DNA from: Takakia lepidozioides
Lineage: Eukaryota; Streptophyta; Takakiopsida; Takakiales; Takakiaceae
Assembly (NCBI GenBank): GCA_030704615.1
Contig: CM060733.1
Span: forward strand, 30,814,001 to 30,878,000
Reading direction: 5' to 3'
DNA: 64,000 nucleotides
Part shown: one piece after another, positions 1 through 12,296 of the stretch
How positions within the stretch are numbered: position 1 is the stretch's first letter
How the letters are laid out: every line of letters begins with the position of its first letter
Position numbers and translations under genes: made by a program
The notes under the pieces: generated by a model
Database searches by the model: none
Told to the model about the DNA's origin: nothing
Seen by the model: the letters and a program-made list of their open reading frames with translations, nothing else

Positions 1-1254
1 ACTAAGCTTTCACTTGGATGTGGGCAGGTCTGGGCTTACTTGGAGAATGCATCTGATCAATTCTGTACCTAGATGCTCACAACAACATGTTAGTGAATTG
101 TAGCTGATCAGCGTCTCCCTTACCAGTGATTCTCATGTGTTAAGTGTTAACCTTCAAAGTGTCTACGTATACTACCAACACCCTCCTAATCCTGTCCTGG
201 AGATGGTCTCGTGCAGCCTCTTCACGGTTTTGTCCCCCTTACAAGCATGCTGCCTGGCCCACAATTCTCTCCTCATCTACACCGATGTATAGTAAATTAC
301 ATAAAATGCGTACACTTGTTGGACTGGAGATGTTATGAAGATAAACAGTGAAGAAGAACTGCTCTACATGTTTTCTTTCCAAAGCAAGAATGTCATCTGA
401 TGGTCATGATGTGAATGTGGGAGGATAGAGTTGTTGAGTGAGTGTGCTCCAGGATCAGTAGTAGACGGCTTTTTCAGAATTGTGCAACATGCCTCAAATT
501 GTGTACTAATTACGAAGCTGGAGCTCCAATCCCTAGACGCAGCCATGTGCGATCAAATGCAGCCATCTAACACAGCCACAGGCAGTCAATCACTACAGGG
601 CTTTCCGGGTGCCAATCTTTTCAGATTATGTGAGATTACCAGGGTAGTGACCCGTACCCTTTCCTGTATTGATTTCGAGACTCCACAATGTTAGCCTCAT
701 ACTCCTGTCTCAGAGTGTCAAAGTGTTACATGACAAGTTTTTGGTGTGTGCAGGAAACTAGAAACCATGCTTCTTTTCTCTCCTGTTTACAATTTCCTTG
801 CTCACGAATCTGACAAAAATATCTTGAAAACAAAACATCAATTTGTTCTAAAATGTGAGTGGAACTTGGCTATTGTACTATGCAGAAAAGAAACTATGAA
901 CTTGAAAGTTGACAGGAAGACTGTCCTGGAAGCCTGGACTACGTACACTTACCAGATCTTGCACTAATCATGGCCCCCTCATGTCCCTGTACTCTAGTCT
1001 GTGATAATGGACAGTGATAATGGACTCTCAAACCGGACGACCCATCAATATATCATGTGAACAAAAAAGACTGCCCTGTGATACGCTGCCACGTCGCATA
1101 CAATAATTCACCCGTCCCAACATACTGCCAGCTGTCATGTTGCCACCTGCCACCCTTTTCTGTCTTATCTTTTCCCTTAATTTTGTTTTCTATTTTTTTT
1201 CTCCAACTGGACTGTCTTATTTGTTGTCAGCCAGTAATTTTCAAGTAAATAAAT
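1..1254. other. Non-coding flank, no gene recognised
   Basis: Reading frames here are short, overlap on both strands and resemble no family I know. An AATAAA-like stretch (AAATAAATGAATG) near 1245-1258 could be the poly(A) signal of an upstream gene on the plus strand, but I see no coding exon in front of it. I see no recognisable repeat. Confidence 0.4.
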
Positions 1255-2034
1255 GAATGTAAGGCGTCGCCCTGTCAAATGGAGGTCGGCCCGAGACGGT
1301 CGCCCGACCTGTGTAAATAGCCGGCGACCCGAAGTTTGAAAGGCTGGCGGGAAGGGCGACAGAACGCGGGGCGGGGCATCGATCGGCACCGCATCTGCAC
1401 GAGGGGGCATTCAGCTCCCCGTGTGTGTGGGATTCTGAGCTGTGCCATGATGGACAAATCCACGATCTTTGCTTGTATCTAGTTATTGTCGGGAGTTTGT
1501 GTGGTTGATTTGATGTGCGCAGGGGCAAGCAGCTGTAGCTAGAGCTGGTTTGCGGACAGAACATGCGTACACTGGACCCGCTTTTTAGTGCCTGCTACGG
1601 GGGAGTGGCGTCGGGGGATACATTTTATGTAAGAACATCTCCGCTTCTTGTTTCTTCCCGTTGCAGATTTAAAAGCCATCGCTGGAACTGGCGTATGCCC
1701 TTGGGCTTGTTTGGAGGATGCAGTACATAGCTGGCATGGCTTGAATGCGAGGGATTTGTCATGTCATGTCTCAAGTCAACATCCAAGCTTGTGATCACCA
1801 GGAGAAACTTTTCCAAGGCAGATGTTTTGGAGTGTGGATTGTTGGTGGGAGTTGCACAAGTAATGCATGCGATGTAACGTCCATCTGGTGTGCGGTGCCT
1901 ACTTGCGACGCATTGCAGTAGGTTTCTTTGTAATCTGACCGCGGATTTGCACCTCATGGTTTTATAGTGAGCTCACCACACTTCATTTACTCCAAGAGCA
2001 GGGAAGAAACGGGGGGCGGGTCGGGGGCCGGGGG
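1255..2034 (+). promoter_or_regulatory. GC-rich 5' region and probable promoter/5' UTR of the PGAP1-like gene
   Basis: Base composition changes abruptly at about 1260 from AT-rich to GC-rich, and G-runs continue up to the start codon at 2035. No coding exon is visible, so I read this as promoter plus untranslated leader. No TATA box stands out. The transcription start cannot be placed from sequence, and a 5' UTR intron is possible. Confidence 0.4.
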
Positions 2035-5000
2035 ATGGGGGCCCCGCGAGGGTACTGTAATTACAGGGTGTTTTTGGCCGTGGTGTTCGCGGCCAGTATC
2101 ACAGTAGCTGGCTTGTTAGGTTTACACAAGCCCTTGCTGAATGGTTGCATAATGACCTACATGTACCCTACGTACATCCCAGTCCCTGTGCCCCCCAACG
2201 CCATCAGTACCAAGTATGGTCTTTATCTCTACCATGAGGGTTGGAAGAAGATTGATCACCAGCTGCATCTCGTGAAGCTTTCAGGCGTGCCAGTTCTCTT
2301 TATTCCCGGAAATGGTGGCTCGTATAAGCAAGTATGTGGCATGAACCCCTCTTCCTGTTGCTGATTTCGGATGTCTGTGGATGACTAGCATGATTTTTGT
2401 AGCGAACTCCTCGCATTTCTTGAGGCCATTTTCTGTTCGCACAGGTGTTGAGCTAGCATGTTCCATACCGTTCAACGACGATCACGTTCATTTTCGATGA
2501 GAGTTTCACCATTCAATAAAGTGGGGAGAGAAAAAAAAAATTGGTTTTGCATAAACTTTCTGCTGCTACAATGTAACCACTCTTCTCATGCTTCCATGTT
2601 CCGCTGAAAGGGCTGTATAGTTCTATCCTGCACGACACCTTCCAATATTATAGGATGACTGACTTTTGTGCAGCCAGCTGGAATGTGGATCACAGTCTGT
2701 GAGAATTAACTGCAAGTGCTCAAAGCTAGTGATTTCTGCTTCCTGTAATTCTCGACAAAGAACCTAGTAGATGGGGTTCCCTACATGGATTAAGTACTGT
2801 CATCATGATCACCAGAGCAGTCTTATGAAGTTATGCTTCATCTAGTTTGGTTTGGGCATGCTTGTAACTTCGGCTGAGAACCTCCCAGTACTAGTTAGTA
2901 GGCTTCTGGTGTTCAGCACTCAGCAGGGACTGGCCCAAGTAATAAGGTCCAGCTCATCAGTACCACACATCTGAATTTACATGGGCACAATAGACGTGTA
3001 CTCATTGGCGAATTGTCTTTACCTTGGTATATCATAGATCGTCCTAGAGTGTGTGCATTGCAAGAATTTGGGGAACTCTTAATGCATGGCACATTAAGGG
3101 AGAATTTGCCAGGAACAGATTGTTTCAGCTGCAGTTGATCACTCCAGTTTCATGTCCTCCAAGGGCAGTTATTAGTTTTTCAAATGCTTGCTTTATGTAG
3201 GTTTTCCAAGTGCCCCTCTTAAATCCTACGCCTGCTACAGATGCGATCCATTGCTGCCGAGGCAGACAGGGCATACAATGGGGGACCATTGGATGACAGC
3301 TACTATCGGCAATCATCCTTCACGCCACTAGAAGGAGGCTTGTTACAGGAACGGGTGGGTTTCGCAGACCTCCTGGCGGGCGCCAAAACTGAAGGGCAGT
3401 ATGCCAACCATCTTGATTGGTTTTCTGTAGATTTGGAGGGTGAACATTCTGCCATGGATGGTTGGATTCTTGAAGAGCACTCCGAATATGTCATGCAAGC
3501 TGTCCATCGAGTATGCCTCTTTCTTTCCATTGGCCTTGTCTGCAGTCATGTCATTTGTATTTATAAAATTTGTAGGATTAGGTCTCAGAGAGGGACCAGG
3601 TGTCTAGCAGCAGGACCAGCAATGTTGATGTTTTCCTTAATGTGCAGTGCCAAGACAGACAATGCTTGTGGCAGCAGCTGTCCATAGATGAAATTGTGCA
3701 TGTTGAAGTAGAACAGACATCCCCTGCTCAGACACTCCTAGTTCTTGTTTCTAACACAGCCATAAGATGTCATAAAAAATTTGTTGCCCGACTAGACCAG
3801 TATTCCACAGTTACAACATGTATGCCCTAACCAAGGGTGGCTAACTACATGGACCACCTAATGAGGATCAGCCATTCCATGTCAATGTTCTGGACTATTT
3901 GGTTTGGGCCTATCCCTTATCCTATTCTTAATCTTGTTCCTTCTTTTGGTCAGAGTCGACAGCCACAAAGGCTTAGGAAAGATGGGATTTTCGTTGTATT
4001 TCTCTACCTCTCTAATTCAACCAAATGGGTGGTTTTTTTGGCCCCAGATTCTGGACAGGTACAGGGATTCGCTGGAGACAAGGTCAAAGCATAATGATGA
4101 CAGAGGGGAGATTTTACCCAAGAATGTGATATTGGTTGGGCACTCGATGGGGGGTTTTGTGGCAAGAGCTGTAGTTGTTCACCCGAAGCTCAGGAAAGGT
4201 GCAGTGGAGACAGTGCTCACTCTCTCAAGCCCTCACAGGTAAGTTTGCATCTACGGGTTGATTCTTATTTTGATCTCTGAGGGATTGGTGAAAAGATAGG
4301 AAGAACAGTGGTGAGACACAAGGGGTGCAATTTTTTGATGTAATAATGGATGGAATTCGTTCAGCAGTAGAAGTCAATATGGGACATTTACCTGCAAACA
4401 CTCTTTTTGGTGTTCTGGTAGGTCGCCCCCCCTGGCTGTGCAGCCATCATTCGGGCGATTTTTCTCACGAGTAAATAATGCATGGGTGCGAGGATTTGAA
4501 CTTGCCCACATGAAGGGTGGACGATGGACAGAACCCCCCCTTTCGAATGTTGTGGTGGTTTCTGTTGCAGGAGGTGCTCGGGATTACCAGGTTCGTGATG
4601 AGTGTTGGGTCTGTCTCCTGACGGCTCCTTGTGTCTGCAAGTGGTAGATATTTTCAGACCCTGCCTATCATGTCCATGTCAACTCTTATGATCCAAAGTA
4701 TGCTCTGGTAAATGATTTTTGGCTGCACTGGCATGGAAGATATACATCTGAATTCCATCCAGGGCAGAATGATAATGAGTATTCGTGTTAGTTGCAGACA
4801 TGTTTTCACTCATGCATATCAATGTCAACATGCCTACCTCTTCGAGAGAAAATTATCAGCTGGACTGCACACATAAATGAAATTTTCCTCAAGTTGCCAC
4901 AGCATCCAAGATACTAAGAATTCTTTGGTGGCCACACAAACGTCATGTGACTACATGGAAATGTTTGGTTTCGTATCATGCAGGTGCGTTCTCGAATGGC

Positions 5001-5121
5001 ATCATTGGATGGGATTGTACCAGCCACAAATGGGCTGACAATTGGCTCAGCAGGCATGGTCAATGTGTGGCTGTCCATGGAGCACCAGAGCATTCTCTGG
5101 TGCAACCAATTGGTAGTCCAG
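2035..5121 (+). CDS. PGAP1: PGAP1-like, catalytic exons 1-5
   Basis: These five exons encode the N-terminal anchor and the alpha/beta-hydrolase core. Exon 1 (2035-2331) carries the hydrophobic anchor and the FIPGNGG oxyanion-type segment. Exon 2 (3241-3510) carries RSIAAEADRAYNGG and the DWFSVD stretch. Exon 3 (4048-4238) carries GHSMGGFVAR and LSSPH. Exon 4 (4422-4590) carries SPPLAVQPSFG and GGARDYQ. Exon 5 (4984-5121) carries SLDGIVP and ends at VVQ. These are PGAP1/Bst1 landmarks in the expected order. The last three segments keep the Asp and His regions where the rest of the triad should lie, but I did not assign those residues individually. Confidence 0.85.
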
Positions 5122-8100
5122 GTACAGCATTTAGTCACCACTTGGAACTTACCAGTTTCTTTTATACCAGAACTTGAGTTGCTATCAGCTTCGGCTCAGA
5201 GCTGCAGACAGAGAGTATGGTCTCAGGTTACCTGCTTCTCAATTCCCAGTTGGTGACTATATTTCTTCGAGATGATTTGTTTGTGGTCAGTCTGCCTCCT
5301 CAAACCATTTGATAAGCTAGAATGTAAGGACAGGTGCCTAAAGTCATGAGTCATTCCCAGATAGATCACCATCACCATCAGCAGCTTTCAGTGAACAGGT
5401 GTATCCGTCGTTCCTGGATATTCTGGCTGCAGAGTGAACTTGCATCTAATATTGTCACCAACAAGGAAACCTCATTCAATGACTACACACTCCTGGAAGC
5501 ATAATTACATAGCACATTTCAGTCTTTGAAGCCTACAGCTGTGAGCAATCATATGATTTGTTTGCAGTTGAAATAGAGAGTCTTGCAACAGATCAGGCAG
5601 ACTCTTGAAAGGCTGAATTATCAGATCTAGATACCTTCAAGCCTTCAGATGCAAACAGATGTTTGAACTGTTTCCAGTTGCCAGAGATAAAATTAAGCAC
5701 AGAACCAGACAGACTGAAAACGCAATTTCCAGATCCAGATGGAAAACTGCAGTGTCAAAAACGGTTCAAGACTTGTGTTGATCTTTCTCCATCGTGAAAA
5801 TGTTAAATTAGGATGGTTTGTGATAAGCAGATCCCATGGATGCTTTTTTCATGTTTTACTGATCTTCTTTTAAATTGCGGCATTTGTGAAGAACAGGTGG
5901 CTCACACACTGCTCCAATTGATAGATAAGGACACTGGCCAGCAGATTTCAAGCCCACAAACTAGGATGGCCATCTTTGTGTCCAACTTGCGCAGTGCCTT
6001 GCCGCAGGCCTTTGACTGGCTTCCCAGCACTGAAATGCATTCATCGGCATCTCTTTTGGCTGGGGTTAAAATAGGTGCGTGTGAAAGTGTCCTGATACCC
6101 TCGGCTTCAGTTTTGTTAAAGAAAGCAGATTCAAATTTCTGTTGTGCTGAAGCAGAGTGAGAGAGGATTATACTCAGTCTGGTTGTGGTTGTGGTGCTAA
6201 CCCAGCAGTCGTGAGCCAGGGGGTCAAGGTCTCGATGATGTAAACGAAGAACTTGTGGCAGAAGATTTGGAGGTGACAGAGGAAACATCTGCAAGTGAAC
6301 AGCATGAGGAGCACCAAGTGAGCCAGTTTGCATGCCCAGCAAATGTAAATTGGGAGGGTGAGACCCCAGAGACGGACCTGTATATTGAGTCTACCACCAT
6401 GACTGTGCTTGCTATGGATGGAAGGCGGCGATGGTTGGATATCAAAAAGCTGGTGTGCACATGACCCCCTTCACAAGTGTACTACAGCATCGGTTTGTCA
6501 ATATGGTGCATAGATGGGAGAAGGGCATATCAAAAATAAGGTTGGTGATATGGGGAGGATTGCTGGCCATATCTGATGGGTAAAATGGGCCATAACCCAA
6601 CACAACCAAGTTCAAAATTCCTGGTCCTTGTTCCCAATTGTTATGCTGTGGGTCCGTAAAAGCCCATGGAGTTTTATGACCTTTACTGTTACCTTCAATG
6701 CTGACAGTGATGAGTCTGTCTTCTGCAGGCACCAAGTGGAAATGATTGGTTTGTGCTTGTGTCAAACTTGGAACCCTGTGTTGGACTGCGTGCACATTTG
6801 TGGCCTCAAAAGGGTGAGCATGGTGGTAAAGCTGCTTCTGAGGGAGTTGTGGAGGTTACCATGAAAATGACTCAGCTTCCTTCAGGCCCCAATCAACGGC
6901 AGGTCTCTCTCACTCACCCTCCTCACACTGCTCAAGTTTTTCACACTGGTTCAGTTCGTATGGCATGTTGAAGCTGTAAATGTGTGGAGGAGCAGATACG
7001 TTGTTGTTACTTCTTCTTGAGTTTCTAAACTACATGCTCTTTGTTGCTATTTATCACACGTATTTGTGTTGTTGCTGATGTGGGTGCTCTTTTGGGTGGA
7101 GCAGATTGAACCAGGAGGACAGACAGAGCAAGCTCCCCCGACAGGTGTGTTTCGGTTGGAACCAAGCGAGCTTGCTGGCTTCCGGTTCTTGACAATCTCT
7201 GTTGCACCGCGTCTGGTATTGCTCTGTCTTTCATGAGGCTTCCTGGAAGCTGAGCTTGTAAATTTCATTTCATTTCATTTGTATTTGGTTGACAGAAGTC
7301 AAACAGTGGCTGCCAGGATGTCATCACTCCAGGCTTTCATGCATGTGTATCTCATGCACAAAGTCTATTGAGGATTCTTACAGGTTGTATGTTTTAAGAA
7401 TCCAAGTAGCAAACTTGTCTAAGTTTTGAACTACCTCTGTTTCCTTACTTCTCCCTATGTGCATTCGTCTGTGTCTGGCCTCTGCCTTTACATGTTTGTC
7501 TAGGGTGCAATAAGTTTGCTAAGAAGACACCACTTGGTCAAGTGAATCGTAGCAGCTCTATCTCGAGATAGTACCTTAACTACACCTTTTAATAACCTCG
7601 AGATGTGGTCCTGGTTCTGGAACTTTCAGAGTATTTCGGGAAGGCCGCCACCTGCAGCATCCATGGCTGTGGGCCAATTCTTTAACCCTGAGGATGCATC
7701 AAAGTACTTGTCACCCTGGTCACTTCTTTCCACGTTGCACAAGAAGCAGGTACCTCCTTTTAACTCTCGTCTTTTGCTCCATCTTTCTTCTTTCTAGAAG
7801 ACTTTCTTGCCAGATTAACCTTGGGATAGGTAGGTCAGAACTTGTAAGTCCTTAACAATAATTGGGTGATTGATGCGAGGCCAGCCTGCAACACTTCATT
7901 CCATGGCATACAAACAGAAAAGTCTGCTAGATAACACCATTGACAGTTCGTAGGAATGGTATCTTCCATCTAGTAGAAAGTGAAGATGCAATGTAGGATT
8001 TTATCTGGGTAGTGGAGGTAATTTTCCTGTAATTCACTCTAATGAGTGGTACATTACTGAGGCAGTCAAGGGCTGATGTCCGTCAGTTCCCCCGCTCCTT

Positions 8101-11100
8101 TATAAAATGTGCTCTGCTAACGGGGATGCTCTGGTGTTACTTGGCAGGAGCTAGTGTTTTTGGAGAATCATCCACTGGTGTGGAATCTGTCAATTGCAGT
8201 GTCTCTTGGTACTCTGCCAGTGACGCTTGATGTCAGGACATCTAGTTGTGGAATTGAAGACATGGTACTATTTAAGGAGCATCCGGAGCCCGAGGATCTA
8301 CTGAGTGAGCCCTTGTTTTTCACCTGGGGAAATACGGTGTTCATTGGCATTGGAGAATGTCAAATTTGCACAAGTGCACAGACCTTGCAGCAAGTCTCTG
8401 AGTGGTTGACGATTAGAGCTCAATTGCTCTTTGATTTGACAATAACCACTTTGCATGCCTGATGAGGAATCTTACTTCCACTACATAGTTTTACCACGCA
8501 GATGGAATCTTCTAATTGACTTTCCTTGCATGATGGTTTCGGTTTGGTCCAGAGCTTTGCAAGGCCCGATGCTTTCCTCCACTTGCTCTTGTCTGGGACC
8601 CACCCTTCGGATTGGAAGTTCTTCCTGATCTCTCATCTGAAATTGTGCTGGTTGATTCTTCCCCGGCCATTTGGGGTTCGAGTTATGGATCCGAACAGAC
8701 CACTATTCTCCTCTTGGTACGCATGCCACACCAACCATGTATACTCTCATGCTCTGTAACTTTCTGTGTTTATCATCTCATAGAAATTGGGTTATCTAAT
8801 TGGGTTTCATATATTTTAATGATTCACGTTTGTGGGTGAACATAAATGGTTTTGTTTGAATTCATGTATCATTCATAGGTGGTTCGTGCTTTAAAATGTA
8901 AGCTCTTCGTCTCATCCTTGCAGATAGGCCACATACTATATAAATGGAAACTACATAGTAACGTAGTGTTGTAGCCTACCTATCTGCTTATCAGATATAC
9001 TACTGCTCTCATGTTTTGTAAGGACCTGTGCAAAATAATGATGTTTACACACCTACTATTAAACCCTTGAGGATAAAATCCTCATGGGATATTTACCCTC
9101 CAGACGCTGTTTGTAGTGTTAATTCATGTGCTGGCATTGACATAACAGCAGGAATTCAATTTTTCAATTCTCCCCCTAGCTTTCCAGCTACAACAGATGT
9201 CCACTGGTTGTAGTTGCAGTCCCAGTCACTCTGTTGACGACAAAGGTCAGAGAGATGAGAGAGAGAGAGGAAGGAATGTATCTGTAGGTTATCATTAATA
9301 CTTGTGTGGTTGGCTTACGTAGATTGATCCACACTGTGTATATGATGTAACCCTCAAGGTTTCACTACTGGCAGCTGCCAGCCGGTTTCTCCTTGTGTAT
9401 GGATTGCAGGTGCAACCATCTCTCTCTATCCCATTCGAGTTCTTGATTTGACACAAGATGTCATACTTTGCTGTGGTAGTAGTTCCTTGAGTGTGGCCTA
9501 TCAGGGTTTTCTTGACTGGCTGGTGGGCATGGCAGTGGCCCTGTTGTTCTTAAATTGCATCACACAGAAATTTTCTGCATCATAATCATTTACCATGCCA
9601 TCGCATCCCTGGAACGGTAGAGTGGAGGGCACAGAAAGCTTGAGAGTTTTGCAATTCCCACTAAGGCAATTCACTTCTGCAGATAGTAGGAGTGTCCGTG
9701 GCAGTGGTGTTGTTTGCATTAATGCGGCAAGCGCGCGCATGGGAATTGGACGTCCCGCTACCATCTATTTTGGCCTGCATTGAAGCCAATCTGCAACTAC
9801 CCCTCCCCTTCTTTGTCTTGGCTGTGGGGCCTCTGCTGGTCTACTTCTCGATTGCAATTTTTGGAACAGAAACGCCCCCACGATTGATCAGTTTTATGGG
9901 AGTTTCAATATTTTGTTACTTGTTTGCAAATGGAATTGTGGCTTTCTTGGTGGTTATAAGCAGTGCCGTTTTCTACACTGCGGCCTTTTTTCATGTGTTT
10001 TTTAAAATGAGGTATGTAATCACAGCTTACTCCAGAGCCACCAAGAGCTAATTAGAGATAAACCTGATACAAAAAGTCTTTGTGGATGCAATGGATTTCT
10101 TGGGCTATATGCTTCATGTAGCTATATGTTTTTGTACTTGTCAATCCGTGATGGAAGTTTGAGCTTTGTGCATTAAGGACCAATCCGCAGGCATATTCAA
10201 ACTTCGACAATGGTGGCTAATCATTCCCCAGGACAAAAGGAAGTGTGGGATTGGTCAGTTTCGACCAATGCACCTCATCTTCCCATAGACTAATCGGTTT
10301 CCTACGACTTGAAAGAATTGTATTGACTTAGAGAAAGGTAGATTCTTCCTGCACCCAATATTAGAAGTTAGATTAGTCTATGCATAGCCAGGTTACTGAC
10401 CTCCTAAGGTTAGTCTCTTGTGTAGAGTTCTACCATAGTAGTTCGTGTAGTGTGTTACCCAGGTTGAGTTTGTGCCTTGGCGTTAACACAATCACATTTG
10501 ATCCCTACACAGGTGGCAAGCTTTTGAAGAATGGTGTCATGCACGGGGAGTGCGGTGGCTGTTTGGCTGCTGTTCAGCCTACTGCAGTCTTGGGGTCTCT
10601 TTCTGTCTCTTCCATTAGCTCTCTGGGCTTTTTGGGACATATAGCATTATTTTTTCCTTGTGTATTTCTTTCCTTTTGTCATTCTTTCTTCCTCTCTGTC
10701 CCCTCACAAGGTGACTGTAGGCAGTAAATGACTGCTGCCTATTATGCAGTAGTGGTTACATCACAATACCAAAAACTGTTTATAGGGACATGCTCCTCGT
10801 CTGGGAGAGTACACACTGGTTTCTTTTCATCTTAGAACACTGTCAAATTCTTGTCGGTGGTTGTCTGTGCAGTGCATGGAGGTATTGCTTTCCTTGTATG
10901 TTTTATTGCTCTTATTTTCTGGTATGAAAGGTTTCTGCAAAGTTCTACTTAGTCTGAATTTGCAAGGATTTTTCCGACAAAGGTGTTTCAGATTGCAAAT
11001 AGTCTACACCTGGTGTGCTGTTTGACGTAGCCTTTAGAACAGGTGAGTGAGAAGCAGTCGGTTAAGGTGGTGTCGTGTGTCTCATGGTTTCACAGGTGGT

Positions 11101-12296
11101 GAGGAAGTTGAGAGCTAGGCCACTCCTTACAGTAGCAGTGGGGGCAACCGTATTGGTGTTTTCTGTGCATCCCAGCCTTGGGCTCATTGTGCTGCTGCTG
11201 GCACATACATGGAGCTGCCACAGCGCCCTCTGTAGGTATATTCTCAGGTGACTTCCTCATGTTCCACTTTTCATATACTCCTTGAACGTGATTGTCAAAG
11301 AGAGACTATCTTGGCTTAATATCATGTCATTGTGGTGTAAGCCTCCTGTCAGAGTTTTCTCTGAGTTTGAAGGAAGTCCTTCATGTTTGGAACTTGTGTC
11401 TGCTCTCAGTCATCGGCAACAGAAGAATCTGATGTGGATTGCAAAAGAGGATGGAGTGGGGCCATCCATTGACGATGTTCCTTCAATGGAGAATGTTGAT
11501 GCAAAAGCCAAGCCTTCAACAGTTACTTTTGGAGAAACACAACTTGAAAATTTTCACCAACGCCAGGGACTGCTACTGCTTCATCTTATCACAACGGCCA
11601 TGCTTGCTCCTTCCCTGGTTGCTTGGGTACAGGTGGGTCTTTCTCCTCTTTTCATGCTCTCTGCCCTCCATACAACAACGGGGCAGAACCCCATGCTTGG
11701 CATGCTTGATGGCGGCTCACCTTGGGTTCTCTCAACCTTTCATGTCAGGTTGATTTAGACCAGTGAGAATCAGGTTCTACAAAATCCAGCCACTGTAGAC
11801 TGTTGGCTGTGATGGATCTAAGACAGCCTCATACTTTTTTCACTTCACTGTGAGGGACCATATGCCGCTAGGTCTCAAAACTGGATACTGCATGTTGGTC
11901 TTGCTGGGAATCAGGATGTAGTCCATAACTCTGACATGAAAATTGTGATCTTGGCAGAGATCGGGACTGGACCGAACGCTGCCCTCCTTTCTTGACTCGG
12001 TCCTTTCCTTTGGACTTATTCTTCATGGGCTCTACTCAAGTAATGCAGATGCCAACATATTTGTGATCCCACTGCCGAATATGGTTCCCACATTCCTTTC
12101 CGAGGCAGGTCTGAGCTTGGTTTACGGTTCTGCTGGATTGTATTGCTATTTTGCTGGGCTGGCACTGGCCCCCTACAGGGCCTTTTATGTCCTAGCTCTC
12201 ATTGGCTTGTTAACTGCTGCAATTAGATTCAAAGAAAAACAGGCAAGAGCTAAGGGAGAGGTTTATATGAAGCGTCGGCATTTCCATAAACATTGA
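2035..12296 (+). CDS. PGAP1: GPI inositol-deacylase, PGAP1-like (18 inferred exons)
   Basis: PGAP1 is an ER membrane lipase that removes the acyl chain from the inositol of GPI anchors soon after their attachment to proteins. The encoded product is about 1,133 residues, close to the usual plant length. It has an N-terminal membrane segment (about residues 10-30), then FIPGNGGSYKQ and the lipase elbow GHSMGG with the nucleophile Ser near residue 222. A long lumenal region follows, and the C-terminus holds several hydrophobic helices. Exons: 2035-2331, 3241-3510, 4048-4238, 4422-4590, 4984-5121, 5897-6074, 6220-6452, 6729-6902, 7105-7215, 7630-7749, 8148-8304, 8553-8716, 9323-9409, 9683-10011, 10513-10594, 11096-11235, 11410-11632, 11958-12296. 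Phases agree at all junctions. The 10513-10594 exon is the weakest: its 3' limit is uncertain. The start at 2035 is the first ATG of the open exon and gives a sensible signal anchor. No frameshift is seen. Confidence 0.9.
5897..12296 (+). CDS. PGAP1: PGAP1-like, lumenal and C-terminal membrane exons 6-18
   Basis: Exons 6-13 encode the lumenal part, with WFVLVSNLEPC in exon 8 and WDPPFGLEVLP in exon 12, both familiar from plant PGAP1 proteins. Exon 14 (9683-10011) starts the hydrophobic C-terminal part (ALMRQARAWELD, then three strongly hydrophobic stretches). Exons 16-18 add further membrane segments and end in a basic tail, KRRHFHKH, before the TGA at 12294-12296. The basic end could serve as an ER-retention or topology signal; that is inference. 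Exon 15 (10513-10594) was found by fitting splice phases and the WQAFEEW segment and should be treated as provisional. Confidence 0.75.
7265..7284 (+). repeat. (ATTTC)n run in a PGAP1 intron
   Basis: A short run of the ATTTC pentamer lies about 50 bases after the exon 9 donor. The same pentamer ends every LINE-A copy in the dynein introns, so this may be the tail of a copy whose body was lost, but no other LINE-A sequence is visible here. Confidence 0.35.

Noticed and set aside
364-694. Open frames on both strands near 360-700 as a small gene
   Set aside because: They overlap on opposite strands, match no family that I know, have no splice context, and are within the length expected by chance.
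1177-1564. Minus-strand frames in the GC-rich block upstream of PGAP1
   Set aside because: Low-complexity Arg/Pro/Ser peptides in several frames at once; the length is explained by GC richness.
5902-6342. Minus-strand 146-codon frame opposite PGAP1 exons 6 and 7
   Set aside because: It is the shadow of real exons on the other strand, as shown by the PGAP1 protein signatures and splice phases.
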